64,000 bases of DNA from Vibrio stylophorae (GCF_921293875.1 NZ_CAKLDI010000001.1:2357915-2421914); one strand, 5' to 3'; positions 34,997 through 45,852 are shown, counted from the stretch's first letter. The notes: a model not told the origin generated them from the sequence alone. Numbers and translations are program-made.

Positions 34997-36295
34997 TTAA
35001 CCCACCAATGCCAACAGCACACCCGCCGCCACTGCTGAGCCCAATACGCCTGCAACGTTTGGCCCCATGGCATGCATCAACAGGAAGTTCTGTGAATTTG
35101 CCTCAAGACCGACCTTGTTCACCACACGCGCCGCCATTGGAACCGCAGATACACCGGCCGCACCAATCAATGGGTTGATTGGTGAGCGACTAAAGCGGCC
35201 CAAAATCTTCGCCATAATCACACCTGATGCCGTACCGATACTAAAGGCCACTGCGCCCAGCACTAAGATACCAAGGGTTTCAAGCTGCAAAAATTGCTCA
35301 GCCTGAAGCTTGGAGCCCACGGACAAACCAAGGAAGATGGTCACTATGTTGATCAGCTCGTTTTGTGCCGTTTTCGACAAACGCTCCACCACGCCAGATT
35401 CGCGCATCAAGTTACCCAAGCAGAACATCCCAACCAATGGTGTGGCTTCTGGCAAAAATAAAATGGTTGCACCCAGCACCGCAAGTGGGAACAGGATCTT
35501 CTCTGTTTTTTTCACTTCGCGAAGCTGGTCCATCTTAATTTGACGCTCTTCTTTGGTTGTTAGGGCTTTCATAATCGGCGGCTGAATAATTGGCACCAAA
35601 GCCATATAGCTATATGCCGCTACCGCAATCGCACCCAGTAGTTCAGGGGCCAACTTTGATGCCAAGAAGATCGCGGTTGGACCATCGGCACCACCGATAA
35701 TCGCGATCGCCGAAGCATCGGCCAAGGTAAATTCCATACCCGGAATATAGTTGAGCAAAATCGCACCAAACAGGGTGGCGAAAATACCAAACTGCGCCGC
35801 TGCACCAAGCAGCAACATTTTCGGGTTAGCAATCAAGGCGCCAAAGTCGGTCATTGCACCCACGCCCATAAAAATCAGCAAAGGTGCCACGCCCGAAGCC
35901 ACCGCCACGGTATAAAAGGTGTAAAGCACGCCAGCACCATAGCCATGCTCAGCAGCCAAAGCTTTCGCGGCGGCAAGCTGAGTCGGATCGGCGAGCTTCA
36001 TCGCTTGCTGAACCGCTTCTTTGCTGATGTCAGTGACACCGACAATTTGCGCGAACTCTTTCAATAGATTGAGATCGGCGGCATAAAGCGCATTATCCAA
36101 GGCGGAGTTGGCCAAACCCACGGCAGGAATGTTGGCCAAGATCGCACCAAAACCAATAGGCAGAAGAAGCAAGGGCTCAAAGCCCTTGCGAATGGCTAAG
36201 TACAACAACGTCAGGCCAACAGCCATCATCACCATTTGTTGCCACTGGAAATGAGCTATCCCTGTGCTTTGCCAAAGTGTGTATAAACCGTCCAT
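34997..36295 (-). CDS. oadB: Na+-pumping oxaloacetate decarboxylase, beta subunit
   Basis: 432 aa, integral membrane subunit with about ten hydrophobic segments. It removes the carboxyl group from carboxybiotin and exports Na+. The conserved re-entrant loop [18 protein letters not shown] (with the essential Asp) and the motif [20 protein letters not shown] (with the essential Asn and Ser) are intact. Last gene of oadGAB. Confidence 0.96.
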   Translation of the reverse strand: MDGLYTLWQSTGIAHFQWQQMVMMAVGLTLLYLAIRKGFEPLLLLPIGFGAILANIPAVGLANSALDNALYAADLNLLKEFAQIVGVTDISKEAVQQAMKLADPTQLAAAKALAAEHGYGAGVLYTFYTVAVASGVAPLLIFMGVGAMTDFGALIANPKMLLLGAAAQFGIFATLFGAILLNYIPGMEFTLADASAIAIIGGADGPTAIFLASKLAPELLGAIAVAAYSYMALVPIIQPPIMKALTTKEERQIKMDQLREVKKTEKILFPLAVLGATILFLPEATPLVGMFCLGNLMRESGVVERLSKTAQNELINIVTIFLGLSVGSKLQAEQFLQLETLGILVLGAVAFSIGTASGVIMAKILGRFSRSPINPLIGAAGVSAVPMAARVVNKVGLEANSQNFLLMHAMGPNVAGVLGSAVAAGVLLALVG

Positions 36296-36303
36296 GTCGT
36301 CCT

Positions 36304-38088
36304 CTAAGCTAGGTTCAACAGCGGCGTACCCACGCTCACCGAATCACCCTCTTTCACCAATACGTCCTGTACTTTGCCGCTGCGCGCAGCGCGTACTTCG
36401 GTTTCCATCTTCATCGCTTCAAGGATCAACAACACATCACCTTCTTGTACAGGATGACCCGGCTGAACCACCACTTTAAAGATATTGCCTGCCAAAGGCG
36501 CAGGAACGGCTTCCACGGAGCCACCTGCAACAGGTGCCGCAGCTGCCGCAGATTGCGTTGAGGCAGCAGCAGGCGCTACCGCAGCCACTTGTCCTTGAGG
36601 ACCCACTTGTACATCAAACACTTCACCGTTGACGCAAACGCTGTAGCTTTCTACACCGCCTTGCATTGGTGCAGCAGCGACCACAGGCACAGCAACTTCA
36701 GCGCTTGGCGCAGGTTCAAAGGCATCTGGATTGCCACGGTTTTTCAGGAATTTGAGACCTACTTGCGGGAATAGCGCATAGGTTAAAACATCATCCACCT
36801 GCGCTTCAGCCAAGCTGATATTCTCATCTTTGGCTTTTGCCAGCAGATCGTCAGTTAACGTATGCAGCTCATTTTCAAGCAAATCAGCTGGACGACAAGT
36901 GATCGCCTCAGCGCCATCTAATACACGCGCTTGCAGCTCAGCATTGACTGGTGCTGGTGTTGCGCCATATTCACCTTTGAGCACGCCTGCCGTTTCTTTG
37001 GTGATGGATTTATAGCGCTCACCAGTGAGCACGTTAATCACCGCTTGTGTTCCCACGATTTGCGATGTTGGCGTCACCAAAGGTAAGAAGCCCAAATCTT
37101 CACGCACACGTGGGATTTCATTGAGCACTTCATCGATGCGATCCGCGGCGCCCTGCTCTTTAAGCTGGCCTTCCATATTGGTTAGCATGCCGCCTGGTAC
37201 CTGAGCGATCAAAATGCGTGAGTCCACGCCCTTCATTGCCCCTTCCCATTTCGCATACTTCTTACGAACTTCTTTAAAGTAGGCAGCAATTGGTTCAAGC
37301 GCATTGAGATTCAAGCCGGTGTCTCGATCGGTCCCTTCTAGCATGGCAACAACAGTTTCTGTTGGCGTGTGGCCATAGGTTTGGCTCATAGAAGAGATGG
37401 AGGTATCCAGCACATCCACGCCCGCTTCAATAGCTTTAATCGCAGTTGCAGTCGACAGGCCTGTAGTCGCATGGCAATGCAGCGCAATTGGCACATCACA
37501 GCTTTGCTTAATCGCACGAATCAGATTTTCAGCTTCATAGGGCTTGAGCAAACCTGACATATCTTTAATACAAAGCGAGTGACATCCCAAATCTTCAAGA
37601 CGCTTAGCGAGATCAGTCCAAGTTTCAAGGGTATGGAATTTACTGGTGGTATAAGAGAGTGTGCCCTGAGCGTGCGCGCCAACATCCACAGCCGCTTTTA
37701 CTGCGCGCTGGAAGTTGCGAACATCGTTCATCGCATCAAAAATTCGAAATACATCCATACCGTTGGCATGTGAACGCTCAACAAATTTTTCAACCACGTC
37801 ATCGGCGTAGTGGCGATAGCCCAATAGGTTTTGACCGCGAAGCAGCATTTGCATCGGGGTATTTGGCATCGCTTTTTTCAGCGTACGTAGACGCTCCCAT
37901 GGATCTTCGCCGAGAAAACGAATACAAGCGTCAAAAGTCGCCCCACCCCAAGTTTCAAGTGACCAGTAGCCAACTTGATCTAACGCTTCAGCAATTGGAA
38001 GCATATCTTCAATACGCATACGAGTCGCGAAGAGCGACTGGTGCGCGTCACGTAATACAACGTCAGTAATCGCAAGAGCCTTGGACAT
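36304..38088 (-). CDS. oadA: oxaloacetate decarboxylase, alpha subunit (biotin-dependent)
   Basis: 594 aa. Carboxyltransferase domain ([18 protein letters not shown] at the start; [14 protein letters not shown] in the metal-site region), a PYC_OADA domain, an Ala/Pro-rich hinge (about residues 475-525) and the C-terminal biotinyl domain with the biotin Lys in LEAMKMETE. It moves CO2 from oxaloacetate to biotin. The operon order is oadG-oadA-oadB. Confidence 0.97.
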   Translation of the reverse strand: MSKALAITDVVLRDAHQSLFATRMRIEDMLPIAEALDQVGYWSLETWGGATFDACIRFLGEDPWERLRTLKKAMPNTPMQMLLRGQNLLGYRHYADDVVEKFVERSHANGMDVFRIFDAMNDVRNFQRAVKAAVDVGAHAQGTLSYTTSKFHTLETWTDLAKRLEDLGCHSLCIKDMSGLLKPYEAENLIRAIKQSCDVPIALHCHATTGLSTATAIKAIEAGVDVLDTSISSMSQTYGHTPTETVVAMLEGTDRDTGLNLNALEPIAAYFKEVRKKYAKWEGAMKGVDSRILIAQVPGGMLTNMEGQLKEQGAADRIDEVLNEIPRVREDLGFLPLVTPTSQIVGTQAVINVLTGERYKSITKETAGVLKGEYGATPAPVNAELQARVLDGAEAITCRPADLLENELHTLTDDLLAKAKDENISLAEAQVDDVLTYALFPQVGLKFLKNRGNPDAFEPAPSAEVAVPVVAAAPMQGGVESYSVCVNGEVFDVQVGPQGQVAAVAPAAASTQSAAAAAPVAGGSVEAVPAPLAGNIFKVVVQPGHPVQEGDVLLILEAMKMETEVRAARSGKVQDVLVKEGDSVSVGTPLLNLA

Positions 38089-38123
38089 TCTGCCAACTCC
38101 TTGTAGTAGTCAAATCCAAAAAA

Positions 38124-38432
38124 TTATGAGGTTGCACGTGCACGGTATTGGTGCACAGCGCTGCTAATGGCTGCCACAACTTCGGGGCGAACCCCTTGTG
38201 CGGTTGGGCGAGGAGATGAGGATTGTTCAGCTTGCGGCTCCTCAGGAACCCATTTCGCCATCATATTGATGACGACAATCAGTAAGCTGAGAAACAAGAA
38301 AACAAATCCCATGCCGATCACCATCAATGCAGCAGCATCAATCAGTGCGGCGGTGATATCGATCGTTGGGCCGTTTGCGCCTTGTGACGCCGCGATAGTC
38401 ACGGCATCCACCACAACTGTGGTCTCTGTCAT
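38124..38432 (-). CDS. oadG: oxaloacetate decarboxylase, gamma subunit
   Basis: 102 aa. One membrane helix (LMVIGMGFVFLFLSLLIVVI, residues 37-56) and a soluble tail rich in Pro, Ser and Gln, which in this family binds zinc and joins OadA to OadB. The ATG at 38432 has GAAGGGAAG upstream. An upstream extension to 38480 is open but not supported. Confidence 0.92.
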   Translation of the reverse strand: MTETTVVVDAVTIAASQGANGPTIDITAALIDAAALMVIGMGFVFLFLSLLIVVINMMAKWVPEEPQAEQSSSPRPTAQGVRPEVVAAISSAVHQYRARATS

Positions 38433-38794
38433 TTGTAGCTTCCCTTCTTTCAAACTGCGACAGGCGCTAACGATTATCACGCAGCACCTATGCAGTCAAA
38501 CCCGAGCGAGTCAAAATGCAGTTAACGAATCAGTTACGAAACAAAATACATTTTTGTTGCATTCGCTGCTCTTTTAAGCAACTAGAGTACCAAGAAACGA
38601 CTGAAAAACGTTCAATCCACCTCACAGTTCCTTTCATTTGCTCAAATAAAAAAATTCGAATTGATACAGATCAGGAAATATCACGACAAAACCGTACGAA
38701 AAAGTGCAGAAAAACAGCGCGTTCCAAGCAGAGATGAAAATGTAAGAAATTGATAAATAGATAAGAATTGGGACAACGGAGAATCAATAGATAT
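38433..38794. other. gene-free region upstream of oadG
   Basis: About 360 bases between oadG and the tRNA array terminator. It must hold the oadGAB promoter, but I see no convincing CRP, LexA or two-component operator and no credible gene. It is AT-rich in its right half. Confidence 0.5.
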
Positions 38795-38824
38795 AAAAAA
38801 ACCCAGTCCGAAGACTGGGTTTTG
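38795..38824 (-). terminator. terminator after the tRNA array
   Basis: ACCCAGTC (38801-38808) and GACTGGGT (38813-38820), with an A run on the left that reads as T on the minus strand. Confidence 0.88.
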
Positions 38825-38830
38825 TAAGAA

Positions 38831-38907
38831 TGGCGCGCTCGGGAGGATTCGAACCTCCGACCGCCTGGTTCGTAGCCAGGTACTCTATCCAGCTGAGCTA
38901 CGAGCGC
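38831..38907 (-). tRNA. tRNA-Arg(ACG)
   Basis: 77 nt including an encoded CCA. Acceptor GCGCTCG pairs with CGAGCGC; the anticodon loop is CTACGAA, anticodon ACG. Last gene of the array. Confidence 0.98.
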
Positions 38908-38924
38908 GCAAATCTAAAAAGGGA

Positions 38925-39017
38925 TGGCGGTGAGGGAGGGATTCGAACCCTCGATACGGCTACAAACCGTATACTCCCTTAGCAGGGGAGCGCCTTCGGC
39001 CTCTCGGCCACCTCACC
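38925..39017 (-). tRNA. tRNA-Ser(GCT)
   Basis: 93 nt including encoded CCA, with the long variable arm of serine tRNAs. Anticodon loop CTGCTAA, anticodon GCT. Identical to the copy at 39657-39749. Confidence 0.98.
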
Positions 39018-39027
39018 ACACAAATAA

Positions 39028-39104
39028 TGGCGCGCTCGGGAGGATTCGAACCTCCGACCGCCTGGTTCGTAGCCAGGTACTCTATCCAGCTGAGCTACGA
39101 GCGC
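39028..39104 (-). tRNA. tRNA-Arg(ACG)
   Basis: 77 nt with encoded CCA, same sequence as the other five Arg copies; anticodon ACG. Confidence 0.98.
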
Positions 39105-39153
39105 GCAGAATTCATGTATTCTATTCAACTTATTGAAATAAGTCGAGAAAGAA

Positions 39154-39230
39154 TGGCGCGCTCGGGAGGATTCGAACCTCCGACCGCCTGGTTCGTAGCC
39201 AGGTACTCTATCCAGCTGAGCTACGAGCGC
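39154..39230 (-). tRNA. tRNA-Arg(ACG)
   Basis: 77 nt with encoded CCA; anticodon ACG. The spacer to the next copy on the right (39231-39284) is repeated exactly at 39362-39415. Confidence 0.98.
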
Positions 39231-39415
39231 GCAGAAATCTTTAAATTTTAAAATCAATCCGTGCTATACGAATTGAGAAAAGAATGGCGCGCTCGGGAGG
39301 ATTCGAACCTCCGACCGCCTGGTTCGTAGCCAGGTACTCTATCCAGCTGAGCTACGAGCGCGCAGAAATCTTTAAATTTTAAAATCAATCCGTGCTATAC
39401 GAATTGAGAAAAGAA
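39231..39415. repeat. duplicated 131-bp tRNA-Arg unit
   Basis: The 54-base spacers 39231-39284 and 39362-39415 are identical; with the tRNA gene they define a 131-bp unit present twice in tandem. Confidence 0.9.
39285..39361 (-). tRNA. tRNA-Arg(ACG)
   Basis: 77 nt with encoded CCA; anticodon ACG. It is flanked on both sides by the same 54-base spacer, the mark of a recent tandem duplication. Confidence 0.98.
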
Positions 39416-39492
39416 TGGCGCGCTCGGGAGGATTCGAACCTCCGACCGCCTGGTTCGTAGCCAGGTACTCTATCCAGCTGAGCTACGAGCGC
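39416..39492 (-). tRNA. tRNA-Arg(ACG)
   Basis: 77 nt with encoded CCA; anticodon ACG. Confidence 0.98.
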
Positions 39493-39546
39493 GCAGAAAT
39501 CTTTTAAATTTTGTATTCAACAAGCCAAAGCTTATCAAAAAAATAA

Positions 39547-39623
39547 TGGCGCGCTCGGGAGGATTCGAACCTCCGACCGCCTGGTTCGTAGCCAGGTACT
39601 CTATCCAGCTGAGCTACGAGCGC
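39547..39623 (-). tRNA. tRNA-Arg(ACG)
   Basis: 77 nt with encoded CCA; anticodon ACG. First Arg gene of the array after the leading Ser gene. Confidence 0.98.
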
Positions 39624-39656
39624 GCAACGCTTCAATAAATTGAAGCGACGCAAGAA

Positions 39657-39749
39657 TGGCGGTGAGGGAGGGATTCGAACCCTCGATACGGCTACAAACC
39701 GTATACTCCCTTAGCAGGGGAGCGCCTTCGGCCTCTCGGCCACCTCACC
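39657..39749 (-). tRNA. tRNA-Ser(GCT)
   Basis: 93 nt with encoded CCA and long variable arm; anticodon GCT. It is the first gene of the array, as serV is in the E. coli serV-argVYZQ operon, which also lies behind csrA. Confidence 0.98.
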
Positions 39750-39764
39750 ATCTTGCGGAGGCAC

Positions 39765-39792
39765 ATATTACTGTGAGGCCAAAATATGTCAA
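39765..39792 (-). promoter_or_regulatory. promoter of the tRNA array
   Basis: On the minus strand, -35 TTGACA (39792-39787), 16 bases, -10 TAATAT (39770-39765), followed by a GC-containing stretch (GTGCCTCCGC). A strong promoter for the stable RNA genes. Confidence 0.8.
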
Positions 39793-39931
39793 ACACTTTC
39801 TGGCAAAAACTCTAGAACAAATGCACGGTTGCGCACTTTGCACTCAATTGGTTGCGATTTTGAACAATTTATTTAAAAAAGAGAAGTCAGTCACACTGAC
39901 GAGAAGAAAAGATATTGCTAAATGACAGGCA

Positions 39932-39956
39932 AAAAGAAGGCCAGCATTTGCTGACC
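39932..39956 (-). terminator. terminator after csrA
   Basis: GGTCAGCA and TGCTGGCC (minus strand, with one G-T pair) around a 2-base loop, then TTCTTTTT. It separates csrA from the tRNA promoter. Confidence 0.75.
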
Positions 39957-39963
39957 CATCTCT

Positions 39964-40161
39964 TTAGAAGTTACCTTGATTTGTACTATCGGTACCTTTC
40001 TCCGCTTGAATTCGCATATAGATTTCTTCACGGTGAACGGAAACTTCTTTTGGTGCATTCACACCGATACGAACTTGGTTGCCTTTTACACCAAGCACAG
40101 TGACTGTTACTTCGTCACCAATCATCAGCGTTTCACCAACGCGACGAGTCAAAATTAGCAT
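39964..40161 (-). CDS. csrA: carbon storage regulator CsrA
   Basis: 65 aa. Small dimeric RNA-binding protein that binds GGA motifs near ribosome binding sites. [20 protein letters not shown] and [19 protein letters not shown] are nearly identical to E. coli CsrA, including the RNA-contacting Arg44 region. Preceded by AAGGAGCAG. It acts downstream of BarA, whose gene begins at the right edge of the window. Confidence 0.98.
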   Translation of the reverse strand: MLILTRRVGETLMIGDEVTVTVLGVKGNQVRIGVNAPKEVSVHREEIYMRIQAEKGTDSTNQGNF

Positions 40162-40252
40162 GAGTCTGCTCCTTGAGTTATCTCAGTCTTATTATGGATA
40201 ACGAATCAACGTTATATCGTTTCTTCCATTAGCAGCGGCAAGCGATTCCTGC

Positions 40253-41434
40253 TTAAGATACCGCGAGAAGCGGCGCATTATCTATAAATTCGTCACAAAC
40301 CACAAACTTTTCATGAAGTAAAGTTGCAGCCTGCGGATAGTCATCGCTATCAACCGTCAGACTTAATCGACTGTCCGCTAATGAGTACTGGTGTACCGCA
40401 ATACCCTGTAAAGATAGTGCCTCAATTGCATGATGACGAATCGTTTCCGCACTCTGTCCCACAATTGATAATGTAAACACCTTGATAATATGACGTATTC
40501 TTTGTTTTAACTCTAGCGGAATTTTGCCTTCATCTGAGTCACAAACGATTAACGTCACGTCATCAGCTTGCTCTTGTAAGAGTTGAAACTGAAGGTTTAG
40601 TTCCGTCAAATTCGTTCTAAATTCAATCAGATATTTTGATGGAATTGTGATTAGTAATTGAGCGACACCCGCAAGGCCAGCAATGGGTTTCACCGGACAG
40701 AGATGATCAAAGGTGACCAAGGTACTATGACCGGCGGTAAATGAGGATAAGACGCGCAGCGGAACATTCAACTCATAAGCGCTATGCACTGACTGATACT
40801 GCAACACCTTAGCGCCATGCTCAGCCATTGCCAGCATATCGGTAAAGCGAATACAGTCATGACGTACCGCACTCGGTACGATGCGGGGATCTGCGCTATA
40901 AACGCCATCCACGTCAGTAAAAATTTGGCACTCATCAGCCGCCAAAGCAGCCGCTAGTGCAACCGCAGTATAATCTGAGCCACCACGCCCCAGGGTGGTA
41001 ATCTCCCCCATGGCATCACAGCCCTGAAATCCCGCGACAATCGCAACCGCACCTTCAGCTAAGTTGGCTTCAAGTGCAGCTGTGTCGATATTTTCAATCA
41101 TTGCACCACCGTGCACTGATGAGGTGACAATACCAGCCTGCCCCCCAGTAAAAGAGCGCGCAGGGCAACCACGCGCACTCAACACAGTGGCCAATAACGA
41201 CATCGAGACTTGCTCCCCCGTCGCCATTAGCATATCCAGCTCTCGAGGATTGGGCGTCGCAGATAGGCGATAAGCCATCTCAACCAAGCGATTGGTTTCT
41301 CCTGCCATTGCGGAAACCACCACCACCAATTGATGCCCTAGCGAACGAAGGGCCATCACCTGCTCTGCAACCGCCTCAATGCGCTCAAGCGAGCCCACTG
41401 AGGTACCACCAAATTTAAGAACCAGACGAGACAC
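40253..41434 (-). CDS. lysC: aspartate kinase
   Basis: About 393 aa. First step of the aspartate family pathway (Lys, Met, Thr). LVLKFGGTSVGSLERIE opens the kinase domain, TTLGRGGSDYTAVALAAALAA is the substrate/ATP loop, and two ACT-type regulatory regions fill the C-terminal third. It differs from the long LysC/ThrA/MetL forms and is the kind found beside alaS in vibrios, so the symbol is tentative. Start GTG at 41434 (or TTG at 41443). It lies 18 bases after alaS, likely co-transcribed. Confidence 0.88.
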   Translation of the reverse strand: MSRLVLKFGGTSVGSLERIEAVAEQVMALRSLGHQLVVVVSAMAGETNRLVEMAYRLSATPNPRELDMLMATGEQVSMSLLATVLSARGCPARSFTGGQAGIVTSSVHGGAMIENIDTAALEANLAEGAVAIVAGFQGCDAMGEITTLGRGGSDYTAVALAAALAADECQIFTDVDGVYSADPRIVPSAVRHDCIRFTDMLAMAEHGAKVLQYQSVHSAYELNVPLRVLSSFTAGHSTLVTFDHLCPVKPIAGLAGVAQLLITIPSKYLIEFRTNLTELNLQFQLLQEQADDVTLIVCDSDEGKIPLELKQRIRHIIKVFTLSIVGQSAETIRHHAIEALSLQGIAVHQYSLADSRLSLTVDSDDYPQAATLLHEKFVVCDEFIDNAPLLAVS

Positions 41435-41452
41435 GATGTGCAATCACTCCGA

Positions 41453-44035
41453 TTAGAGTTGTTCAGTCAACCAAGGCACCACTGAATCCAATGCCTGTGG
41501 CAATGCTGCCGCATCAGTACCGCCAGCTTGCGCCATATCTGGACGACCGCCGCCTTTACCACCGACTTGTTGGGCCACAAGGTTCACCAAATCACCCGCT
41601 TTCACTTTGCCGATCAAATCTTTGGTCACGCCAGCAATCAGGCCAACTTTGCCTTCGCTGACATTGCCCAGCATGATCACACCGCTACCCATTTGGTTTT
41701 TCAGATCGTCAACCATACCGCGCAATGCCTTGTTATCCGCACCATCAAGTTTGGCAACCAGCACTTTCACGCCATTGATCTCTTGTACTTTGTCAGTCAG
41801 CTTAGCGCTGGCTGCTGCTGCAAGTTTATCTTTGAGCTGTGCGATCTCTTTTTCAAGCGCTTTTGCTTTGACTGCAGCTTCATCAAGCTTCAGCTCAGCT
41901 TTCGCCGCTTGACCATCCAAGTAATCCAGCGCAGCTTCACCAGTCACCGCTTCAATACGACGAATACCTGCTGCAATACCACTTTCAGAAGTGATCTTAA
42001 ATAGGCCGATATCACCTGTACTTGATGCGTGAACACCGCCACATAGCTCAGTTGAGAAATCACCCATGGACAGTACGCGAACTTGCTCGTCATACTTTTC
42101 ACCAAACAGTGCCATCGCACCTTTTTGTTTGGCTGACTCAATATCCATGATATTGGTTTCAATACTGTGGTTACGGCGCACTTCAGCGTTAACCATGCGC
42201 TCAACTTCTTTCAGCTCAGCTGCGGTCACACCCTCAAGGTGCGAGAAGTCAAAACGTAGATTTTCAGCTTTTACAAGTGAGCCCTTCTGAGTAACGTGCT
42301 CACCCAATACTTTACGTAGTGCAGCGTGAAGCAAGTGTGTTGCAGAGTGGTTCAAGGTAATAGCGGCGCGGCGCGCAGCATTCACCAATGCATTGGCTTT
42401 GTCACCTTTCGCCATGACGCCTTCAGTCAACTCGCCGTGATGCGCAATGGCATTACCAAGCTTTTGAGTATCTTCAACTTTGAACAAACCTGATTCAGTA
42501 TTGATCACACCCGCATCGCCACACTGGCCGCCTGACTCTGCATAGAAAGGTGTTTGATCAAGAATCAAAATCGCTTTATCACCCGCAGATAGTGCATCGA
42601 CTTCTTGGCCTTCAACGAACATCGCAACCACAGCGCTCTCACCTTCAGTACCGGCGTAGCCGCAGAATTCTGTTTGCGCTTCTGTTTTGATTGCGGCGTT
42701 GTAATCGGTACCAAATTGGCCCGCTTCACGTGCACGTTGACGCTGCTCTTCCATGGCTTTTTCAAAGCCAACTTCATCGATGCTAAAGTCACGCTCGCGC
42801 GCTACATCATTGGTCAAATCAGCAGGGAAGCCGTAGGTATCATAAAGTTTGAATACGGTTTCGCCGTCCAGCACTTTACCGTCAAGGTTATCAAGTGCAT
42901 CATTCAGGATCGCCATGCCGCGCTCGAGCGTGCGACCAAAGTTTTCTTCTTCGATACGAAGCACTTTCTCAACCACAGCTTGCTGGCGTTTGAGTTCTTG
43001 ACCCGCAGAGCCCATTACCTCAGCCAGCACGCCGACCAATTTATGGAAGAATGCACCTTGTGCACCCACTTTGTTACCGTGACGCACTGCGCGACGAATA
43101 ATGCGACGTAGCACATAGCCACGACCTTCATTTGAAGGCATCACACCGTCCACAATCAAGAATGAACATGAACGAATATGGTCAGCAATAACGCGTAGTG
43201 ATTGATTAGAAAGGTCATCACAACCTGTCACTTCTGCAGCGGCTTTGATCAATGTTTGGAAAACATCAATTTCATAGTTTGAATGCACACCCTGCATGAT
43301 GGCAGAGATACGCTCAATCCCCATGCCTGTATCTACCGAAGGTTGTGGTAGCGGCTCCATGGTGCCATCGGCATGGCGATTGAACTGCATAAATACGTTG
43401 TTCCAGATTTCAATAAAGCGGTCGCCATCTTCCTCTGCAGAACCTGGAGGACCACCCCAGATGTGGTCGCCGTGATCATAGAAAATCTCGGTACATGGAC
43501 CACATGGGCCAGTGTCACCCATTTGCCAGAAGTTATCTGACTCATAGGCTTTACCACCTTCTTTATCGCCAATGCGAACGATGCGCTCAGCTGGAATACC
43601 AATTTTTTTATTCCAGATATCAAAAGCCTCATCATCGGTCTGATAAACAGTCACCAACAAACGCTCTTTTGGCAGTTTTAGAATTTCAGTCAGGAATTCC
43701 CATGCATAGCTAATCGCATCATCTTTGAAGTAATCACCAAAGCTGAAGTTACCTAGCATTTCAAAGAAGGTATGGTGACGAGCTGTAAAACCAACGTTTT
43801 CTAGATCGTTGTGCTTACCACCGGCACGAACACAGCGTTGTGCAGTCGTTGCTCGTGTGTAGGCGCGTTTTTCCAAACCTAAGAAACAATCTTTAAATTG
43901 GTTCATACCTGCATTGGTAAAAAGCAGGGTTGGATCGTTATGCGGTACTAACGATGAACTGTCGACGATCTGGTGTCCTTTGCTTTCAAAGAACTTGAGG
44001 TACGCATTACGAACCTCATCTGTGCTCATGTACAT
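41453..44035 (-). CDS. alaS: alanyl-tRNA synthetase
   Basis: 860 aa. Class II catalytic core ([33 protein letters not shown]), editing domain with the zinc motif [12 protein letters not shown] and the later [13 protein letters not shown], and a C-terminal domain with a Gly-rich end ([18 protein letters not shown]). The ATG at 44035 follows AGGATTTG; ATG at 44029 is an alternative. Confidence 0.97.
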   Translation of the reverse strand: MYMSTDEVRNAYLKFFESKGHQIVDSSSLVPHNDPTLLFTNAGMNQFKDCFLGLEKRAYTRATTAQRCVRAGGKHNDLENVGFTARHHTFFEMLGNFSFGDYFKDDAISYAWEFLTEILKLPKERLLVTVYQTDDEAFDIWNKKIGIPAERIVRIGDKEGGKAYESDNFWQMGDTGPCGPCTEIFYDHGDHIWGGPPGSAEEDGDRFIEIWNNVFMQFNRHADGTMEPLPQPSVDTGMGIERISAIMQGVHSNYEIDVFQTLIKAAAEVTGCDDLSNQSLRVIADHIRSCSFLIVDGVMPSNEGRGYVLRRIIRRAVRHGNKVGAQGAFFHKLVGVLAEVMGSAGQELKRQQAVVEKVLRIEEENFGRTLERGMAILNDALDNLDGKVLDGETVFKLYDTYGFPADLTNDVARERDFSIDEVGFEKAMEEQRQRAREAGQFGTDYNAAIKTEAQTEFCGYAGTEGESAVVAMFVEGQEVDALSAGDKAILILDQTPFYAESGGQCGDAGVINTESGLFKVEDTQKLGNAIAHHGELTEGVMAKGDKANALVNAARRAAITLNHSATHLLHAALRKVLGEHVTQKGSLVKAENLRFDFSHLEGVTAAELKEVERMVNAEVRRNHSIETNIMDIESAKQKGAMALFGEKYDEQVRVLSMGDFSTELCGGVHASSTGDIGLFKITSESGIAAGIRRIEAVTGEAALDYLDGQAAKAELKLDEAAVKAKALEKEIAQLKDKLAAAASAKLTDKVQEINGVKVLVAKLDGADNKALRGMVDDLKNQMGSGVIMLGNVSEGKVGLIAGVTKDLIGKVKAGDLVNLVAQQVGGKGGGRPDMAQAGGTDAAALPQALDSVVPWLTEQL

Positions 44036-44212
44036 TGGCAAATCCTAAACTGGTTATGGTCTTCAACAGGTCGCTCTGCGACGATATAGACGCTGTTAGA
44101 AATTTTTTCGGCCAACATTGTAAATCAACCTTTGCCAATGCGGGAGCTTTTTAACCATTTCTACTAGATTTCTCGCCAATTTCCCCTTCATTTGCTGGCA
44201 GCAAGACAATGC

Positions 44213-44244
44213 ACGAAAGGCCGAAGCAAGGCTTTCTTTTTTTT
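44213..44244 (+). terminator. orphan plus-strand terminator
   Basis: GAAAGGCC and GGCTTTC arms (44216-44223 and 44230-44236, one bulged G) followed by a run of eight T on the plus strand. No plus-strand gene precedes it, and on the minus strand no T run follows. Confidence 0.5.
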
Positions 44245-44249
44245 GATAT

Positions 44250-44276
44250 AAAAAAACACCACATGAGGCGGTGTTT
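44250..44276 (-). terminator. terminator after recX
   Basis: AAACACC (44254-44260) and GGTGTTT (44270-44276), followed on the minus strand by TTTATATC. It overlaps the recX stop codon. Confidence 0.7.
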
Positions 44277-44748
44277 ATTCAGATTCACGATGTATCTCTA
44301 GCGCATACTGTACTTGGTCAAAACTAAACCCGCGATAGAGTAAAAAACGCATTCGCTTGCTGCGATCCTTGGCATCAACAATCGGCGTTGGCAAACATTC
44401 CCCCCACTGCGAATATTTTCGCAAATAGGTCGCTCTTGCCAGTTCAAACCAATCGACCTCACAATGCGCTAGAAGCGATTCTATTAAATCTTGCGCCAAC
44501 CCTTTTTGCTGCATTTGCTGACGAATACGTTGGACACCATGGCCTTTATCTTGACCATGACGAATCAACATTTCGCCATAGCGCTGATCATCAAGGTAAC
44601 GGTGTTCAATGCAACTTTGTAGGGCAAGTTCAATTTCCGTTTCGCCAAAATGCAAACTGCGCAGTTTACTGCGCAGTTCGGCTTGGCTATGTTCACGACG
44701 CGACAGATAGTTGATTGCCGCATCGCGTGGATTTTGCCAACGACTCAG
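44275..44748 (-). CDS. recX: RecA regulator RecX, apparently starting at CTG
   Basis: 157 aa if started at CTG 44748. It inhibits RecA filament growth. Three-helix RecX repeats are seen: [20 protein letters not shown], then [20 protein letters not shown], and [19 protein letters not shown]. No ATG, GTG or TTG exists between an upstream TGA and the TTG at 44655, and starting there would remove 31 residues including the conserved first repeat. The CTG overlaps the recA stop (CTGA) and has AAGGGG 8 bases upstream. Downstream of recA, as usual. Confidence 0.85.
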   Translation of the reverse strand: MSRWQNPRDAAINYLSRREHSQAELRSKLRSLHFGETEIELALQSCIEHRYLDDQRYGEMLIRHGQDKGHGVQRIRQQMQQKGLAQDLIESLLAHCEVDWFELARATYLRKYSQWGECLPTPIVDAKDRSKRMRFLLYRGFSFDQVQYALEIHRESE

Positions 44749-45803
44749 AAGGCTTCCCCTTCTTCAGACTCAGGTGATTCCACTTCAGCTTCTGTTGCCT
44801 GCGCTGAAGCGGTTTGCGGCTGCAGCAACAATTCACGAAGTGATTTGTCCAAAGCATCTGAAATCGCTGGATTATCAGCAAGGTATTTACAAGCATTGGC
44901 TTTACCTTGACCGATTTTATCGCCTTGATAGCTATACCAAGCACCCGCTTTATCAACAAATTTATGCTTCACACCCAGGTCAATGAGTTCACCCAAACGG
45001 TTAAAGCCTTGGCCGTAAAGAATTTGTGTATCCGCTTGTTTAAATGGTGCCGCAATTTTGTTCTTCACTACTTTAATGCGGGTTTCGTTACCAACAACCT
45101 CATCGCCCTCTTTAATCGAGCCAGTACGACGAATGTCCAAACGAACAGAAGCATAGAATTTCAGTGCATTACCACCGGTAGTGGTTTCTGGGTTACCAAA
45201 CATCACACCAATCTTCATACGGATTTGGTTGATGAAAATACACATACAGTTGGACTGTTTCAGGTTACCCGTCAATTTACGCATCGCTTGCGATAGCATA
45301 CGCGCTTGCAGACCCATGTGGCTGTCACCCATCTCACCTTCGATTTCAGCTTTTGGTGTAAGCGCTGCAACGGAGTCAACAACAATCACATCCACCGCGC
45401 CCGAACGAGCCAAAGCATCACAAATCTCAAGTGCTTGCTCACCAGTATCTGGCTGTGACACCAATAGCTGGTCGATATTCACGCCCAATTTCTGCGCATA
45501 GATTGGATCCAAGGCATGCTCAGCATCGATAAAGGCACAGGTTTTACCTTGGCGTTGCGCTGAAGCAATCAGCTCAAGAGTCAAGGTTGTTTTACCTGAA
45601 GATTCAGGGCCGTAGATTTCGCAAATACGCCCCATCGGTAAGCCACCAGCACCTAAAGCGATATCCAAGGCCAATGAACCAGTCGAGATGGTTTCTACAT
45701 CCATGGTACGGTTATCACCTAAACGCATGATAGAACCTTTACCAAATTGTTTTTCGATCTGGCCTAGGGCCGCAGCTAACGCTTTTTCTTTGTTGCTATC
45801 CAT
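44745..45803 (-). CDS. recA: recombinase RecA
   Basis: 352 aa. Forms filaments on single-stranded DNA, drives strand exchange and LexA cleavage. Walker [17 protein letters not shown] near residue 66, the MAW region [15 protein letters not shown], loops L1 and L2 ([38 protein letters not shown]) and an acidic tail. One LexA box lies upstream. Confidence 0.99.
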   Translation of the reverse strand: MDSNKEKALAAALGQIEKQFGKGSIMRLGDNRTMDVETISTGSLALDIALGAGGLPMGRICEIYGPESSGKTTLTLELIASAQRQGKTCAFIDAEHALDPIYAQKLGVNIDQLLVSQPDTGEQALEICDALARSGAVDVIVVDSVAALTPKAEIEGEMGDSHMGLQARMLSQAMRKLTGNLKQSNCMCIFINQIRMKIGVMFGNPETTTGGNALKFYASVRLDIRRTGSIKEGDEVVGNETRIKVVKNKIAAPFKQADTQILYGQGFNRLGELIDLGVKHKFVDKAGAWYSYQGDKIGQGKANACKYLADNPAISDALDKSLRELLLQPQTASAQATEAEVESPESEEGEAF

Positions 45804-45852
45804 TTGACTCTCCGAGGGGGAACCGACAATCTGTGAATTGCTGTTAAGTATA

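Noticed and set aside
38924-39257. Open frames over the tRNA genes (proteins with repeated GGFEPPTAWF or REGFEPSIRL text)
   Set aside because: They are translations of tRNA genes and spacers in both directions, a well-known artefact.
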